DNA of 64,000 bases. Origin: Phallus indusiatus (taxonomy: Eukaryota > Basidiomycota > Agaricomycetes > Phallales > Phallaceae). A model generated the notes under the pieces. The model saw only the letters and a program-made list of their open reading frames with translations, ran no database searches and was not told the origin of the DNA. The stretch spans positions 1 to 64,000 of the forward strand of contig JAQFWX010000017.1 in assembly GCA_027605045.1 (NCBI GenBank), read 5' to 3'. The position numbers and the translations under genes are program-made. Position 1 is the stretch's first letter, and every line of letters begins with the position of its first letter. This document shows positions 20,000 to 30,880 of this stretch, one piece after another.

Positions 20000-22116
20000 C
20001 TTTGACAGTAAGCGTGGACTGCAAAAAAATAAAAGCGCCCTACAGTCTACAGATACTACGCGGTGCGTATGACATTGATCACGTGCATTTTAGCTAATCG
20101 CCCAAATTTTAAAAAGTGGAGGATGCATCCCGTCACATGCACTAAGTTTGCGCCTGAGTTTCCCATCAGATGCAAATTATTGGTGACATCTGTAGCGGTT
20201 TTTTTTTCTAATATAAGTTTTAATTATCAACGCGTAGCAATGATCATTGCACAACTTACAATAACAGGTGGTGGTGCTAAATGCCAGTGCTCATTTCTGA
20301 ATCCGACAAGTGATTTCATTTACCAATTGCGTTTCACCTTATCATTGGATGCTCTTACATGAAATTGATGTTTGGGATCAGAGCTGGTGAACAACTTGAA
20401 GGCTGGGAGGCGCAGGACAAATGCCGACGGCAGTTCATTGACAGTCTTTCACTCAGGGCAGGGCTCACTACTGAGCACTCATGTTGTGCTTTACCACAAA
20501 AGCTATTCTCCTAATTTAAGAGATAGATCTCTGTGCGCTGGTGTACGTTATTTATACAGACGGTCTAAACCACTGTATCTTTTTTTTTTCGCCCAAAAGA
20601 TGTAACAAACAAAGTGCTACGTATAAACTCAGAAGATCGATGCTTTGCTTCAATACATGTATGGTTGACTTACGTGGTGTTATCTGGCGGCGTCTTGAGC
20701 TTGAACACTTGAACACTATCACGATGATCATTGATTCAATCTAAGCTTCCAAGGGATGGTGGTGTCTTTACGCTCGTCGCTTCGTTTCTGCATAACATAT
20801 ATCTGGATATAGAGTGAGAACAGGCTTCAAAGTGAGCTAAATACTGCTTGCAAGTAGTTCAAGTCTGTCATGACAAACTGTAAATGAACCTGGAACAGCC
20901 ATAACGTGGTGTGTTTTAAAGACTCTCTTGAGATCCGGCTTATCCACCTGTCATCCTAAACCTAAACTCCACTGGTGTGTTCGTAAATTTCTCAACTGAA
21001 AAATAATGAAAGGTTGGTGCTTACAAATCATGCTTATGAAGTGGTAAGCTCTCAAAAATACTATTTGGAATAAACATTTGGAATCGCCTGGGCTTCATTA
21101 CACGATCGCAGTCAGCAAAATTGCAGCTCCACCAGACAGTTGCTTCACGTCCCTAAACTGCTTGCTAAGTGGCATGGCATAAATTTTTCCCTCTCAGGTA
21201 TGGGTCTTTGAACAAAGCAAGCTTCGGTGAATGATCGTAGATAACGAACCTTGCTGTCTCTCAAGTGCGTTATACCGTTCAGATGAACAGAGATACCCTC
21301 TCAGGGCACATCATTGCGAAACACACAATCTTCAATTTTTGTTTCTTTCAATTGCTTTATTTCCTGTATCAACATCGTAAGCGCTTCATACAATGTCCAA
21401 AGGTTCGCGAGGTGGGAGAGACCCTTAGTAACACTTATCAGTCAAACCAGACTTATAGTTAGTGTAACAATTACGACATGGTCATAAGTGTTAGCTTTAC
21501 CTTATACCAAACTCATAAATAACTGGATATTCCACACAAGGTTTTGAATACAAATATATGAAGAATCTTCTAGAACTTTAACGGGGTCACAATTCAATCG
21601 TGAGATGGTAGGAATGGTGGGATAGCTTTCCTGATTATTCATATATTTTGAATACCGTTTCATGGCTCGATGTGCAAGAGCGCTGGTGAGATGTTAGTGG
21701 TTTGACGTTATAGCCACAGACTCGTGTCCGACTTTCCTATTTCAGGCGCCACAGCATTATCTCTACAAAGAGTGTTCGGAGTAACACCTTGGCCCAACGC
21801 GCAGAAAGCGGCGAATCCTACAATAAACAAGTTGCATCAGCACACATAGCGTAGAAAGGAAGTCTAGATAATTAACTGTCAGTGATATGTGTGCCTCTTC
21901 TGACACGGTGCACAGAAGATCCTTCAGCATGCTAACCAAGTTGCATAGCACTTTTTGGCTGAGATGCAGCAGAGAGAGGTAGAAGCTAGCAAAACAATGA
22001 CAAAAATAGTAGACGATAAAGTGTTGAAGCTTAACAACACGCTTTGACGTGATAGCACTTTTCTTGTGTCTGAGGAAACAAGGTCTTTTGACAATTACTA
22101 AAGGAATAACAATAAA
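20000..22116. other. Unassigned 2.1 kb; no gene identified
   Basis: Only short isolated frames (for example 20,063-20,362 + and 20,372-20,605 +) with no domain or splice support. Holds the upstream region of the OrsD-type gene (its start is at 19,959), so promoter elements for that gene should lie at about 19,960-20,300. A T-rich run occurs at 20,580. Confidence 0.4.
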
Positions 22117-22454
22117 CTAAAGAACTGTATGACAGTAATCAGCAGCGGTCTAAGAGAACACGTTGAAATGAGAGGAGAGTATCAAGACATTAGATCAACA
22201 TACGAAGTAACGCCTACCTCTACGATTCTGTTGACAGCCATCCTCAATACTTTGTCATGTTTGCGAACCACATGAGCGTTGTTACCCTGAGGAAAGATAG
22301 GAAAGTCAAACCCCTTCACCCAATTGATTTGTATGTCTAAAACCCAGATCTCCGGCAATGTATGTATAAACATGTTCCAACTATGTGAATAAAGCTTACC
22401 TGACTAAGACCGTATGGTTGGAGTAAGATATGTCCCCACACACCAGTGAGTGCA
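22117..22454 (-). CDS. Last three exons of an unrecognised gene
   Basis: Exons at 22,454-22,400, 22,349-22,218 and 22,149-22,117 (stop) join in phase 0 through two introns: 50 nt (GTAAGC...GGAG) and about 68 nt (GTAGGC...TTAG). They give ALTGVWGHILLQPYGLSQ, then IWVLDIQINWVKGFDFPIFP, QGNNAHVVRKHDKVLRMAVN, RIVETAADYCHTVL. The phase agreement over three exons and the protein-like composition argue for a real coding end rather than chance. A further exon may lie near 22,560-22,525 but frames there are ambiguous. I do not recognise the family; the first exon is hydrophobic and could be membrane-associated. Confidence 0.42.
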
Positions 22455-22524
22455 CTAAAAGAATTTTAACGCAATTATTCCGAGAATGAAGTTGTAAATG
22501 ACGAACAGCATCCAGTTCAGTAAA

Positions 22525-24288
22525 CAAAACCAACTTGAAGTGCTGTTAGATAGTTAGATTGACACGAATAAACAAGTACAAAGCAAGAGACTGTAAATAG
22601 TGCTGTATCATCATGAATCATTGTGGAAATAGGATGCCGAGGAAGAAGCATTTTCACCTGCAGCAACGTAATGTATCCATTTACTAACGCAATAATAATA
22701 GACTTACAGTTTGTCGGTTATGCATGATCAAACGTCACCAATAACAGCAACAGGATGTGGAGATTTTAATTGTGACCAGGCGTAATAATCAAACTGAAAA
22801 GTTCATCTGATCATCTTACCCACCGGTACCACAGACGGGAAGGAGATGTCGGTGGTAAGCATCTCATGTCATGTTTTATCAGAGTAAACGATTGGGCCTG
22901 ACGACATGTTATGGCTAGTCAGTCGGTACCGTTTCGTGTTACAATTGAGCACCAACCATGTGAAGCCTTATAACAGAATACACATGGCAAACTAAAACCT
23001 GATTATTCACAGGAAACTTTTACATAGGGAAGAAGCCGATGCTTTACCTCTGCATAATGGCATGACGTGAAGGATTGGACATACAAAGGGAAGTGACGGA
23101 AAAGAGGAGTAAATTGCTGAAATTGTTCAGCAACAGACGAAGACAGAGGGAGAGCAACTGTTCTTCAATTCGGGATACCGAATTCCTGTGCATGACCAAC
23201 TGTACGACACCCAGGATCATTAATACGGAAAGGGGTGTGAGTTTCGGAGGAGAGACCTAATGATTATTGGTGACTTTAGGAGATCAAGACAAATTTAATC
23301 TATCATCCAATTCAATGAAGTAAGAGTGGGGTGCACTGGCACATTTGGTAATAGTTGGAGAATAATCGTGTCACCGTTGGAGTTCCTGTTATCGCTGTTG
23401 GCAAAGCTTCTGGGATACCTACCATACTAGCCAATGATCCAATTTGACATTGAAAGTAGTGATTTTCTGCTATGCTGAGGAAACCATTTATAGATATGGA
23501 AGAGCGATGTGATTTGGGGTCATTGTGAGAGTGCGCCGGAGTGTTGACAGCCTGAACGACAGCTTGAGTGTCATTGCCATCATGTGGTTTAATTGAGGCA
23601 GCATTAGAAAACATAGGAGAGCTGGACACAGCGGAGGTCCTGCTATCAGACGGGTGGTGAAACGGAAAGTGCTCTAACAGAGGGTCAGTTATATTGAATG
23701 TTAAAGTACGAAGATGATGAAACAGCTACTACAAATGTATGGAAAACATATTGAGCAGCATGATTAGATAAACACAGAGGATTGACAATGGTGAATTACT
23801 GAGTAGACAGCCATGCAATGACATAGCGGCTGTGAAGACAGCAAGTTTAATCAAAACCATCATGGCTGCGGAAGATGACTACACCGACATTGTTAGTTAT
23901 CTCATTCATGTGCGATCATGTTAACCACATTAATCGCGTCTTCCATCGGTGGGTTATTGACTTATCATGCAATTGCTTGTAGTAGAGGTGTTGATGATGA
24001 GTCGATAACCAATGGAAGAAATAGTATGTGAGGAGGTGAACAGCGCTAACACGTGTCTCCGGTGTTACTTAAGCTTAAGTGCTGTCAGGTCACTCCGGCA
24101 TGGCTGCCAGGGTTTGCTAGAGACTTTGACTCTCGTCAGGCGAAGGTAAGTTCCTAGTAGGCATGCTCAGCACAATGATGTTTTAGCATGGCAGGTCTGA
24201 CTAATTTAGGTCTTGAACTGAATGCGAACAGGTACTGGAACTTTTTCCATAGTGAGGTTTAGGATTATCATATAAAGAATAAAATAAC
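22525..24288. other. Mostly unassigned; one Ser-rich minus-strand frame
   Basis: A 105-codon minus-strand frame at 23,312-23,629 (SSSPMFSNAASIKP, HSHNDPKSHRSSISINGFLS) has the composition of a disordered fungal regulatory protein, but lacks any domain. Possible upstream exons of the gene ending at 22,117 would lie here. No RNA gene or transposon end was found before the solo LTR at 24,294. Confidence 0.3.
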
Positions 24289-24293
24289 TTATC

Positions 24294-24662
24294 TGTCAGG
24301 GTACGCTAGCTTCATGTCTTCCGTGTCGTTATTTCTTCATTTCCTTGTGTTCCGATGTTCCTTTCTCCCTTCTGATTCCTTTCCGAGACTTCGAGTTTGG
24401 GTTCCGAGAACTCGAACTATATCGAACTCCGATCGAATTCTCCGAACCTCTTCAAACTCCCTTTTATCGCCTCGGATCCCGCGGCGATACTCATCTATTG
24501 TCCCCGAGCGCTTCCACGTAGTATATGTAGCGTAGCCCTAGAGGGGGATCCCTAAGCTTGTTCTCTTAGGTTTCCTGCCCTCTAGGTGAGTAGTTAGTCG
24601 TCGTTCATCAATAGATCTTAGGTTTCCTGCCCTCTAGGTGTGTGCCCTGAGTCGCCCTAACA
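24294..24662 (+). mobile_element. Solo LTR (subfamily C), target duplication TTATC
   Basis: Starts TGTCAGGGTACG and ends GCCCTAACA, flanked on both sides by the 5-bp direct repeat TTATC (24,289-24,293 and 24,663-24,667). The 3' part has two copies of a CTTAGG..CCTGCCCTCTAGG motif. No internal polyprotein follows, so it is a solo LTR left by recombination. It shares ends and the CTAAGCTTGTTCTCTTAGG segment with the LTR at 27,413 but is otherwise diverged. Confidence 0.9.
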
Positions 24663-24667
24663 TTATC

Positions 24668-25645
24668 TCTAGTTATAGCAATTTCACCTATTCATTCCAG
24701 ACTTAAAAATCTTCTACAAAAAGACTGACACGGTTGTTTTATGTTGGAGGTCATCTCGGTCAGATCAAATGCTATACACAGCGATAAGGTTTACCAGCTT
24801 AAGGTTTGTCTTTATGTTGGCATTTTCACTTTTTCTCTCAATTACCGGGCCTTTTCACTATTATCTTCACTCGCTTTGCTTCGCTCGATATCCTATCCTA
24901 TTTTTAATCAGGATATATTTACTCTGTTATCGCAAACACTCCCATTTTGTCCATCAATGCCATTTAACCGCCAAATTCATAGGATAAGGTCTTGATCTGA
25001 TGGCCATCATAAGGACCCCTTCTTTGCTTAGAAGGTACGCTGTCATCTCTTTTCTTGTGATTCACTCTCAGAATCTGTCCTTTGTAGAGCATCCTATGCA
25101 GCATTCCCTGTTATTTGCCACATCGACATGACATCACCCTCGACTGCGCTATTCTTTCTTTCTTTCTAATCATCTAACTATCGTTCCATAGTTTTGGTTA
25201 TACACTTTAAATTAATCTGCTCTCACAAAATGTCGTCTTAACCATTTTGTAAGTTGATTTCACCTAACATAGTATCGGCTCATGGCTAACGCCCTGTTAT
25301 GGAAGCCGATGTCCATCATTTTAGTTGAGAAACATGCTCCATGTTCTGCATTATGCATGAAGCCGTGAACGAAGCCAGTAAATCCCGATGTATGTAGTAA
25401 GTTTTTCTAGTAAATATATTTTTGCGATTAATATGAGTCAGAAAAAAACCACTAATGTTGGAAGTTGCAAATTGATGCATTCTCGGACAATGAACATACT
25501 GCCGAAATATACAATACGTAAGCGCTTAATGTCTTTTTTTGCTCTCATTCTGTTACCAGTCTCAACAGTCAGTAAACATTTTCAAAAGTTGTGAGTGTAA
25601 GAGTCCTACCCATAATCTCATTTTTTGTCATCTCTCACTTGTTAG
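24668..25645. other. Upstream region of the GATA-factor gene
   Basis: No firm exon was found between the solo LTR and the GATA gene start. Frames at 24,741-24,995 and 25,388-25,594 have no homology I can see. Short C/T-rich stretches at 25,145-25,165 and 25,605-25,640 could belong to the promoter or a 5' UTR intron. Confidence 0.35.
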
Positions 25646-26376
25646 ATGCACCAACCGGCAGTGAACGAGCGAAGGGAGAAGGAAACTCAGGTGTCGCAAA
25701 AGAGTGAAATGGCCACTCCCGCTATACTTATTTCAAAAGATGGTAAGCCATTTTAGTACATTTTGTGTTCTGTTATTACTTAACTCAATGTATGTCGCAC
25801 ATGCCTTAGTTCAGGACCTGGAAGAAAATGACACTGGGTCGGTGGAAGCCTATCTTACCAAGGTGTGCACGACTGAATGGTTTGAAATTTTACCGTTTTA
25901 ATTGGTGCTACGCTAGATTGTTGAGCATAGTCAGTTTATTCAAGAATTCGCATGTCAATACACAGCTTCTAGTCCTGAGTCAATAGCAACTGATGTTACA
26001 CACTCTGATTATGATGAGATAGGCAGACATGCCTCCATTATATTGGAAATGGCTACTCGTCTAGGCAAAGAAATCAACACTGAGAGCAGAGGACAAGTTC
26101 AATTCGTGTGGAGAAAAGTAGGTGCCTCAGCTTTCAGTTTCTCCATTTTCCTACAATACTATTTGCAGCGCACACACTCACTTAAATGTCACTCTTGCAA
26201 TTCAAAAGAAACTCCGGAGTGGCGATGTGGTCCAGATGGTGCACAGACCCTCTGTAATCCATGTGGCTTGTGTAGGTGCTGCAGTTGAAAAGTTAAACTT
26301 CTTCACCCATCTATTCTGTTCAGATTATGCAAAATTGAAGAAATTTCCAGCTCCTAAAGAGTGCGTTATACAATAG
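25646..26376 (+). CDS. GATA-type zinc-finger protein, 162 aa, five exons
   Basis: Exons 25,646-25,742, 25,810-25,862, 25,935-26,117, 26,169-26,271 and 26,324-26,376 join in frame through introns of 51-72 nt. Residues about 115-141 form one finger, CHSCNSKETPEW...TLCNPCGL, with C-X2-C-X18-C-X2-C spacing as in WC-2-like fungal GATA factors, followed by YYAKLKKFPAPKE, which contains the usual basic tail (YAKL.KK). Two positions differ from the usual pattern: EWRCGP where EWRRGP is common, and CNPCGL where CNACGL is common. Such factors bind GATA sites and control light, nitrogen or mating genes; no PAS or other domain is present, so the regulon is unknown. The protein is short and ends soon after the finger. 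It lies between two solo LTRs. The start was chosen as the first ATG that keeps all exons in phase. Confidence 0.7.
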
Positions 26377-26965
26377 GTAGAAATAGGGAACAAGTATGAT
26401 ATGCTGTAAGAGGAAAGTCACATAGAGTAAACAAAGAGAGCTTTTTCTGGAAAATAGGAATGATGATATTTTGTGCTAAACATGATGCATAATTCTAAGA
26501 CTCAGTTAAAAATTGTTTTCTCTTGGCTGGGACTGGAATTGATCTGCTTACTTTCCCTTCTAAAGACCTTAAATACTTGTCGTTGTCAACTGTCAATTAG
26601 TATATGTAACTAGAGCCGCGGCGCAGTAATTGGTTCTTGATGTTCATCCACGCATTCAATTATTCTTGTATCAGCGCTGAATGCCAATGATAAGCTTTCT
26701 AAGTTAATTGCACATCGACAGATTCCAAATTTCCATCGTTCCAGTTGAAGAAAGCTCTTTGATTCGTTGCCTATGGTCCATATTTAACAGAGTGACCATG
26801 AAAAACGTGGGAGTGGTATATATGAGTTAGGCAAAGGTCGACTTTGCAGCAGGGACCAAAGCTTTGACGTTCCCTTGCATCCTGCAAGGGCTCACACTGT
26901 CCATAGAAATTGCTTCTACCTCACGTTTATTTGTATTTGACTGTGTATAGCTAATGTGACTAATT
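26377..26965. other. Spacer after the GATA gene; no gene seen
   Basis: AT-rich with no supported ORF; probably the 3' UTR and terminator region of the GATA gene, followed by the start of the transposon cluster. Confidence 0.4.
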
Positions 26966-27187
26966 TTAGATCTTTTCGTCCCGTGCAGCTAGTTCCATTC
27001 TGAGGTCCGCCCAAGCAGCTTTGTCAGCAGCAGCTGGACGCGGCATCGGTGTTTGAATTTGAGTGCTGCCGATATTAGCCGATTGACGGCGCCTATGGTA
27101 CTTCTTTGACCAATGAGATTGCTTTTTATTTGATGATGTCATGCCCGGCGTGCCCCGTAACCTTTTCCGGAGGGTTACGTAAGTCAT
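26966..27187 (-). mobile_element. Transposon fragment with short repeated ORF (copy 1)
   Basis: The minus-strand frame reads SHWSKKYHRRRQSANIGST then TPMPRPAAADKAAWADLRM. The same frame recurs at 31,420-31,638 (SYWSKKYHRRCQSAKIGS, PMPRSAAADKAGWADLR), and shorter diverged pieces lie at 30,817-30,870 and 32,036-32,130. Repetition beside LTRs identifies it as part of a transposable element, but no transposase, integrase or reverse transcriptase motif is visible. Confidence 0.55.
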
Positions 27188-27412
27188 ACCTCGGTATCTG
27201 AGGTTCTATCCAAGTACGTATCATGTACCTGTCTCGCACTTCCCCGTACTTTATGCACAGCCCTCCGATCCGTCTATTCCCAAATGCAGCTTGCCTGTCC
27301 GACATTCCGATTAACCAGGACTCATCCATCCCGAACTCTGCCTAAATATCTGTCCTAGTTACAACCATTCCTTTCTTATCTCTTTCCCCTTTCAGAATAG
27401 TATTTCCGTACT

Positions 27413-27807
27413 TGTCAGGGTACGCTACTGCCGTCTCTCATTTTCTTATTTATTATCATCGGCATCATTTCGTTTCTACTTTATTTATCATTCCCATATG
27501 TTACTTTTACTTTCCGTTCCCTTGTTCTGTCTCTATTTCACTTTCTCTACTCGCGCGCGTTGCGCGCTCATACACGGCGTGATGCCCGTGACATCACGTC
27601 ACTTAGATTCGGCTTGGGCGCCTGGCACTTAGCTGTGCCAGGGCCGCACGCCGCATCGTCGTTTGTGTATATAGTAGCTGTACCTAGAGTGAGGGTCCCT
27701 AAGCTTGTTCTCTTAGGATCCCCTCCCTCTAGGTGAGTAGTTAGTACTTTCCCAATATATATCTCTTAGGATCCCCTCCCTCTAGTCTGAGCTGAGTAGC
27801 CCTAACA
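27413..27807 (+). mobile_element. Solo LTR (subfamily B), target duplication GTACT
   Basis: TGTCAGGGTACG...GCCCTAACA with perfect 5-bp flanks GTACT at 27,408-27,412 and 27,808-27,812. It contains a GCGCGCGTTGCGCGC hairpin, a TATATAG motif near 27,668 and two CTTAGGATCCCCTCCCTCTAG repeats near the 3' end. The minus-strand LTR at 31,640-32,035 is a close relative. Confidence 0.92.
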
Positions 27808-28004
27808 GTACTCGTGTATTTAAACCCCAGCTCTATAGCTGGGAATCCTCAGTCAGAATATAGTAATAGTCTTCCGTTCTTCTCTTCTATCTGTTCCGCC
27901 TCTGTTCTTATCCGTATTCTGTGTACTCCGTCTCGTACTTAGTTGCGGGCTCGTGCGTAGTTTAAAGCCTAAGTCGTCGTTAGACGTCTAGGACATCTGA
28001 AGTC

Positions 28005-28401
28005 TGTCAGGGTACGTCCCAGGATTCACGGTCACTCTAGTATATATTAGCGTAGTATAGTATAACCTACTTAGATGCCTACGTGCTCTACATCGGTCAT
28101 ACAGTACCCGGTATACCGGTCCGTACTTACCCTCGCGTATTCTCCTGAACTCTCCCCGTTTCTCCGTTCGCTCCATTCTGTCATATCTCCCTCTTTCTCT
28201 ATGTCATCCGTATGTCCTCGGCTACCGCTCTTCCTATTGGTAGATAATACACCTGATAGCTATTGGTTAGAGATAGCGTAATCATGTATATATACAACTG
28301 TGCGCGCATGAGTAGTTCCTTGCGCTATTATAGACTGGGTTACTGGGTTATAGTAGCAGTCTGATCCTTAAGTCTAATCGCTGAACGATCGTGCCCTAAC
28401 A
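28005..28401 (+). mobile_element. Solo LTR (subfamily A), target duplication AAGTC
   Basis: TGTCAGGGTACG...GTGCCCTAACA with flanks AAGTC at 28,000-28,004 and 28,402-28,406. A TATATATA promoter-like motif lies near 28,287. By eye it is about 95% identical to the minus-strand LTR at 29,139-29,533, implying a recent common burst. It interrupts an older sequence whose two sides (GACGTCTAGGACATCTGAAGTC and AAGTCCATCGTCG) rejoin when it is removed. Confidence 0.92.
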
Positions 28402-28675
28402 AAGTCCATCGTCGTACTAGACGTCGGACTTGTGCGTACTTGATACGTACTTCTCTCGTTCTCTGAAATTGAGGGATATCTGAAGTTGGGCGAGTGGGCG
28501 CAGCATATAAGCTGAAGCCAAGTCCCTCACACCCGTACTCCCCGTACTTCCTTTACTCTATCCTTATCCGCACGCACGTGTTTTGTACTAGACCGGACTT
28601 TGTCGGGATAGGCTCGGAACATGGCGCTTGACAGATGATCACCCTCCAAAGGACATAGTTGAACCATTTAAATTG

Positions 28676-28750
28676 TGGTCCAATAGTTAAGTGGTATTTA
28701 ATGGCTAAGTACCTGTTTGGACTTCCAGTGTTCGGATCCCAGTGGGGCCA
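28676..28750 (+). other. tRNA-like Pol III unit (pseudo-tRNA or SINE head)
   Basis: 75 nt with an A-box-like TAGTTAAGTGG and a B-box-like TGTTCGGATCC at tRNA spacing, an acceptor-like TGGTCC/GGGGCCA pairing and a T7 run just downstream (about 28,754-28,760). Anticodon and T stems pair poorly, so I do not call a functional tRNA or assign an anticodon. Confidence 0.35.
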
Positions 28751-28943
28751 GTATTTTTTTCACTCGAAATTACATAATGAGTATGCATGAATTACTTACT
28801 TTGTATTTACTAGTGGCAAATTCATTCTGCCAAATTCCTTCTGACAAATTCCTTATTATTAAAGCTATTATTTGATTGGTTGATTGTAAGGCCTTTTTCC
28901 TGGGCTTAAGAGTTGATTGGTCACTCAGAGAGTCCAAAAAGAA

Positions 28944-29016
28944 GAGTACCTTCCGGAATCGAACGGTCGAAGCTCATAAGCGCTAAATTGCTCGATACCA
29001 TTGATCCACAAGCACT
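28944..29016 (-). other. tRNA-like Pol III unit, minus strand
   Basis: 73 nt, a standard tRNA length. AGTGCTT pairs with AGGTACT across seven positions (two G-T). An A-box-like TGGATCAATGG and a B-box-like GTTCGATTCC are present and a TTTTT run follows. The T stem pairs badly and the anticodon arm is unclear, so a decayed tRNA or tRNA-derived SINE is more likely than a working gene. Confidence 0.4.
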
Positions 29017-30242
29017 GGAGACATTGTAGAGTTTAGCCAAAAAAAGAACCTTAAGAAAATTATAGTTCGAGGTATAGACTATTGATGATTTATCAAATTG
29101 CACAATCATATTACAACTAATACTCAGACTAAGGGATTTGTTAGGGCACAATCGTTCAGCGATTAGACTTAAGGATCAGACTGCTACTATAACCCAGTAA
29201 CCCAGTCTATAATAGCGCAAGGAGCTACTCATGCGCGCACAGTTGTTTATATACATGATTATGCTATCTCTAACCAATAGCTATCAGGTGCATTATCTGC
29301 CAATAGGAGGAGTCGGCAGTCGAGGGCATACGGACGACGTAGAGAAAGAGGGAGATGTGACAGAATGAAGCGAATGGAGAAACAGGGAGAGTTCGGGAGA
29401 ATACGCGAGGGTAAGTACGGACCGGTATACCGGGTACTGTATGACCGATGTAGAGCACGTAGGCATCTAAGTAGGTTATACTATACTACGCTAATATACT
29501 AGAGTGACCGTTAACCTGGGACGTACCCTGACAGGATTCTGACTTGCAAAATGGTCAGTATACTGCTATAATTATCTTGGTTGAATTATGTAACAAATCT
29601 TTGTCATATAAGCCCATGATCAATGTTATCCATTCAGTAAAATAATAAACAGAGTGAAACTTACATTATCATCATCCATATTGAAGAATGTTCTGAAAAT
29701 ATTGTTTATATTTATTATGAGAATACATTTCTATTATAATTTGGATGCATGGGAAAAGCTTAATTTTAAGCATGAGAATACTCTTTGTAATCTTAGAGTT
29801 TTCCTGGGAAAACCTTAATAATACATGGATTCTTGGAAAATCTCTAATGTCACAAATTGTGACCTTAAGTTTTAATTACACAGAAACTCAATATTTCCCA
29901 CTCCCTCAAAATTATGATAAAATACTGTATTGACAAGTAATTATATCAACTTGAATATATAATTTTCCACTATGCTTAATAATAATATATGTTTTAGTTT
30001 GTATACTGTTTGACTGAATAGAGAAAGTTATTCATAGTGTTATATAAGTAAAAATAATTATAGAATTTAACTAAGATAATAATAGCAGCATACTGATGAT
30101 TTTGCAAGCCAGAATCCTTTAATATGAGTATTAGTTATAATATAATTGTACAATTTGGTAAATCATCAATAGTCTATACCTCGAACTATAATTTTCTTAG
30201 AATCCTTTTTTTGGCTAAACCCTACAATGCCTCCAGTGAAGA
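29012..30242. repeat. Fold-back element with ~230-bp inverted arms, interrupted by a solo LTR
   Basis: The left arm (about 29,012-29,138 plus 29,534-29,660) matches the reverse complement of the right arm (about 29,990-30,242); both contain AGTTCGAGGTATAGACTATT and GATTCTGRCTTGCAAAAT (or their complements). The LTR at 29,139-29,533 sits exactly inside the left arm, and removing it restores continuity with the right arm. The AT-rich loop (29,670-29,980) has no credible ORF. Confidence 0.8.
29139..29533 (-). mobile_element. Solo LTR (subfamily A), target duplication GGATT
   Basis: Reverse-oriented LTR: plus strand TGTTAGGGCAC...GTACCCTGACA, flanked by GGATT at 29,134-29,138 and 29,534-29,538. 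It is nearly identical to the plus-strand copy at 28,005-28,401. It is inserted into the fold-back element, so it is younger than that element. Confidence 0.92.
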
Positions 30243-30334
30243 CCATTTATCGTGATCTTCGATTACTTCATTATATCCTTTAATTAAAAGTAAATATTAC
30301 AAATTACAAATTATTAGTCAAAGTGACTTAATTA

Positions 30335-30880
30335 CGGAAGCTGCCGCAGCTACATGAGCCAATCAGCAGATGCCGAAGCTGTCGCACGGCAAATGTGGCC
30401 GCGGCTAGGCGTCTGTGGACTGTCAGGGTACGTGCTAGGACCATAAGGGCTAATCTAGTATACTGTGCGTATAGTATAGACATATATGCTGACCTACGCG
30501 TTACCATATCCATCGTACGGTACCCGGTATGCCGGTCCGTTTATCCTCCCGTATTCTCCCATATATTCTCCGTTTCTCCATACGCTTCCATACTGTCACC
30601 ATCTTCCTTTCCACTCCTGTTTCTCATTCGTCATCGACTACCTCCCTTCCTATTGGTAGATAGAGCACCTGAGCGCTATTGGGTAGAGATAGCTCACTCA
30701 TGTATATAAGTACTACTGTGCGCGCAAGTGTAGCTCCTTGCGCTATTATAGATTGGACTACTGGGTTATAACATCTGATCCTTAAGTCTAAACCGCTGAA
30801 CGATCGTATCCTTACATGGACGCTGCTGACCAAGCTGCTTGGGCGGGCTTTGTAGCCAGCTAGTTTGTGTAACATGTCAC
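30335..30880 (+). mobile_element. GC-rich transposon end, split by a solo LTR
   Basis: Segments 30,335-30,420 and 30,817-30,870 together match the continuous sequence at 32,036-32,130 (CGCACGGCAAATG.GGCCGCG, GACCAAGCTGCTTGGG.GGGC). The LTR at 30,421-30,816 divides them and leaves a TGGAC duplication. It is one end of the element whose other end carries the short AAADKAAWADLR frame. Confidence 0.65.
30421..30816 (+). mobile_element. Solo LTR (subfamily A, diverged), target duplication TGGAC
   Basis: TGTCAGGGTACG...GTATCCTTACA with flanks TGGAC at 30,416-30,420 and 30,817-30,821. The 3' terminal motif is mutated (CCTTACA for CCCTAACA). The promoter region retains CATGTATATAAG near 30,700. Confidence 0.9.

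Noticed and set aside
24294..27807. One large LTR element carrying the GATA gene as cargo
   Set aside because: The two LTRs have different 5-bp target duplications (TTATC and GTACT) and belong to different subfamilies, so each inserted independently.
28676..29016. Functional tRNA genes
   Set aside because: Box motifs and length fit, but T stems and anticodon arms do not pair well enough to assign an anticodon.
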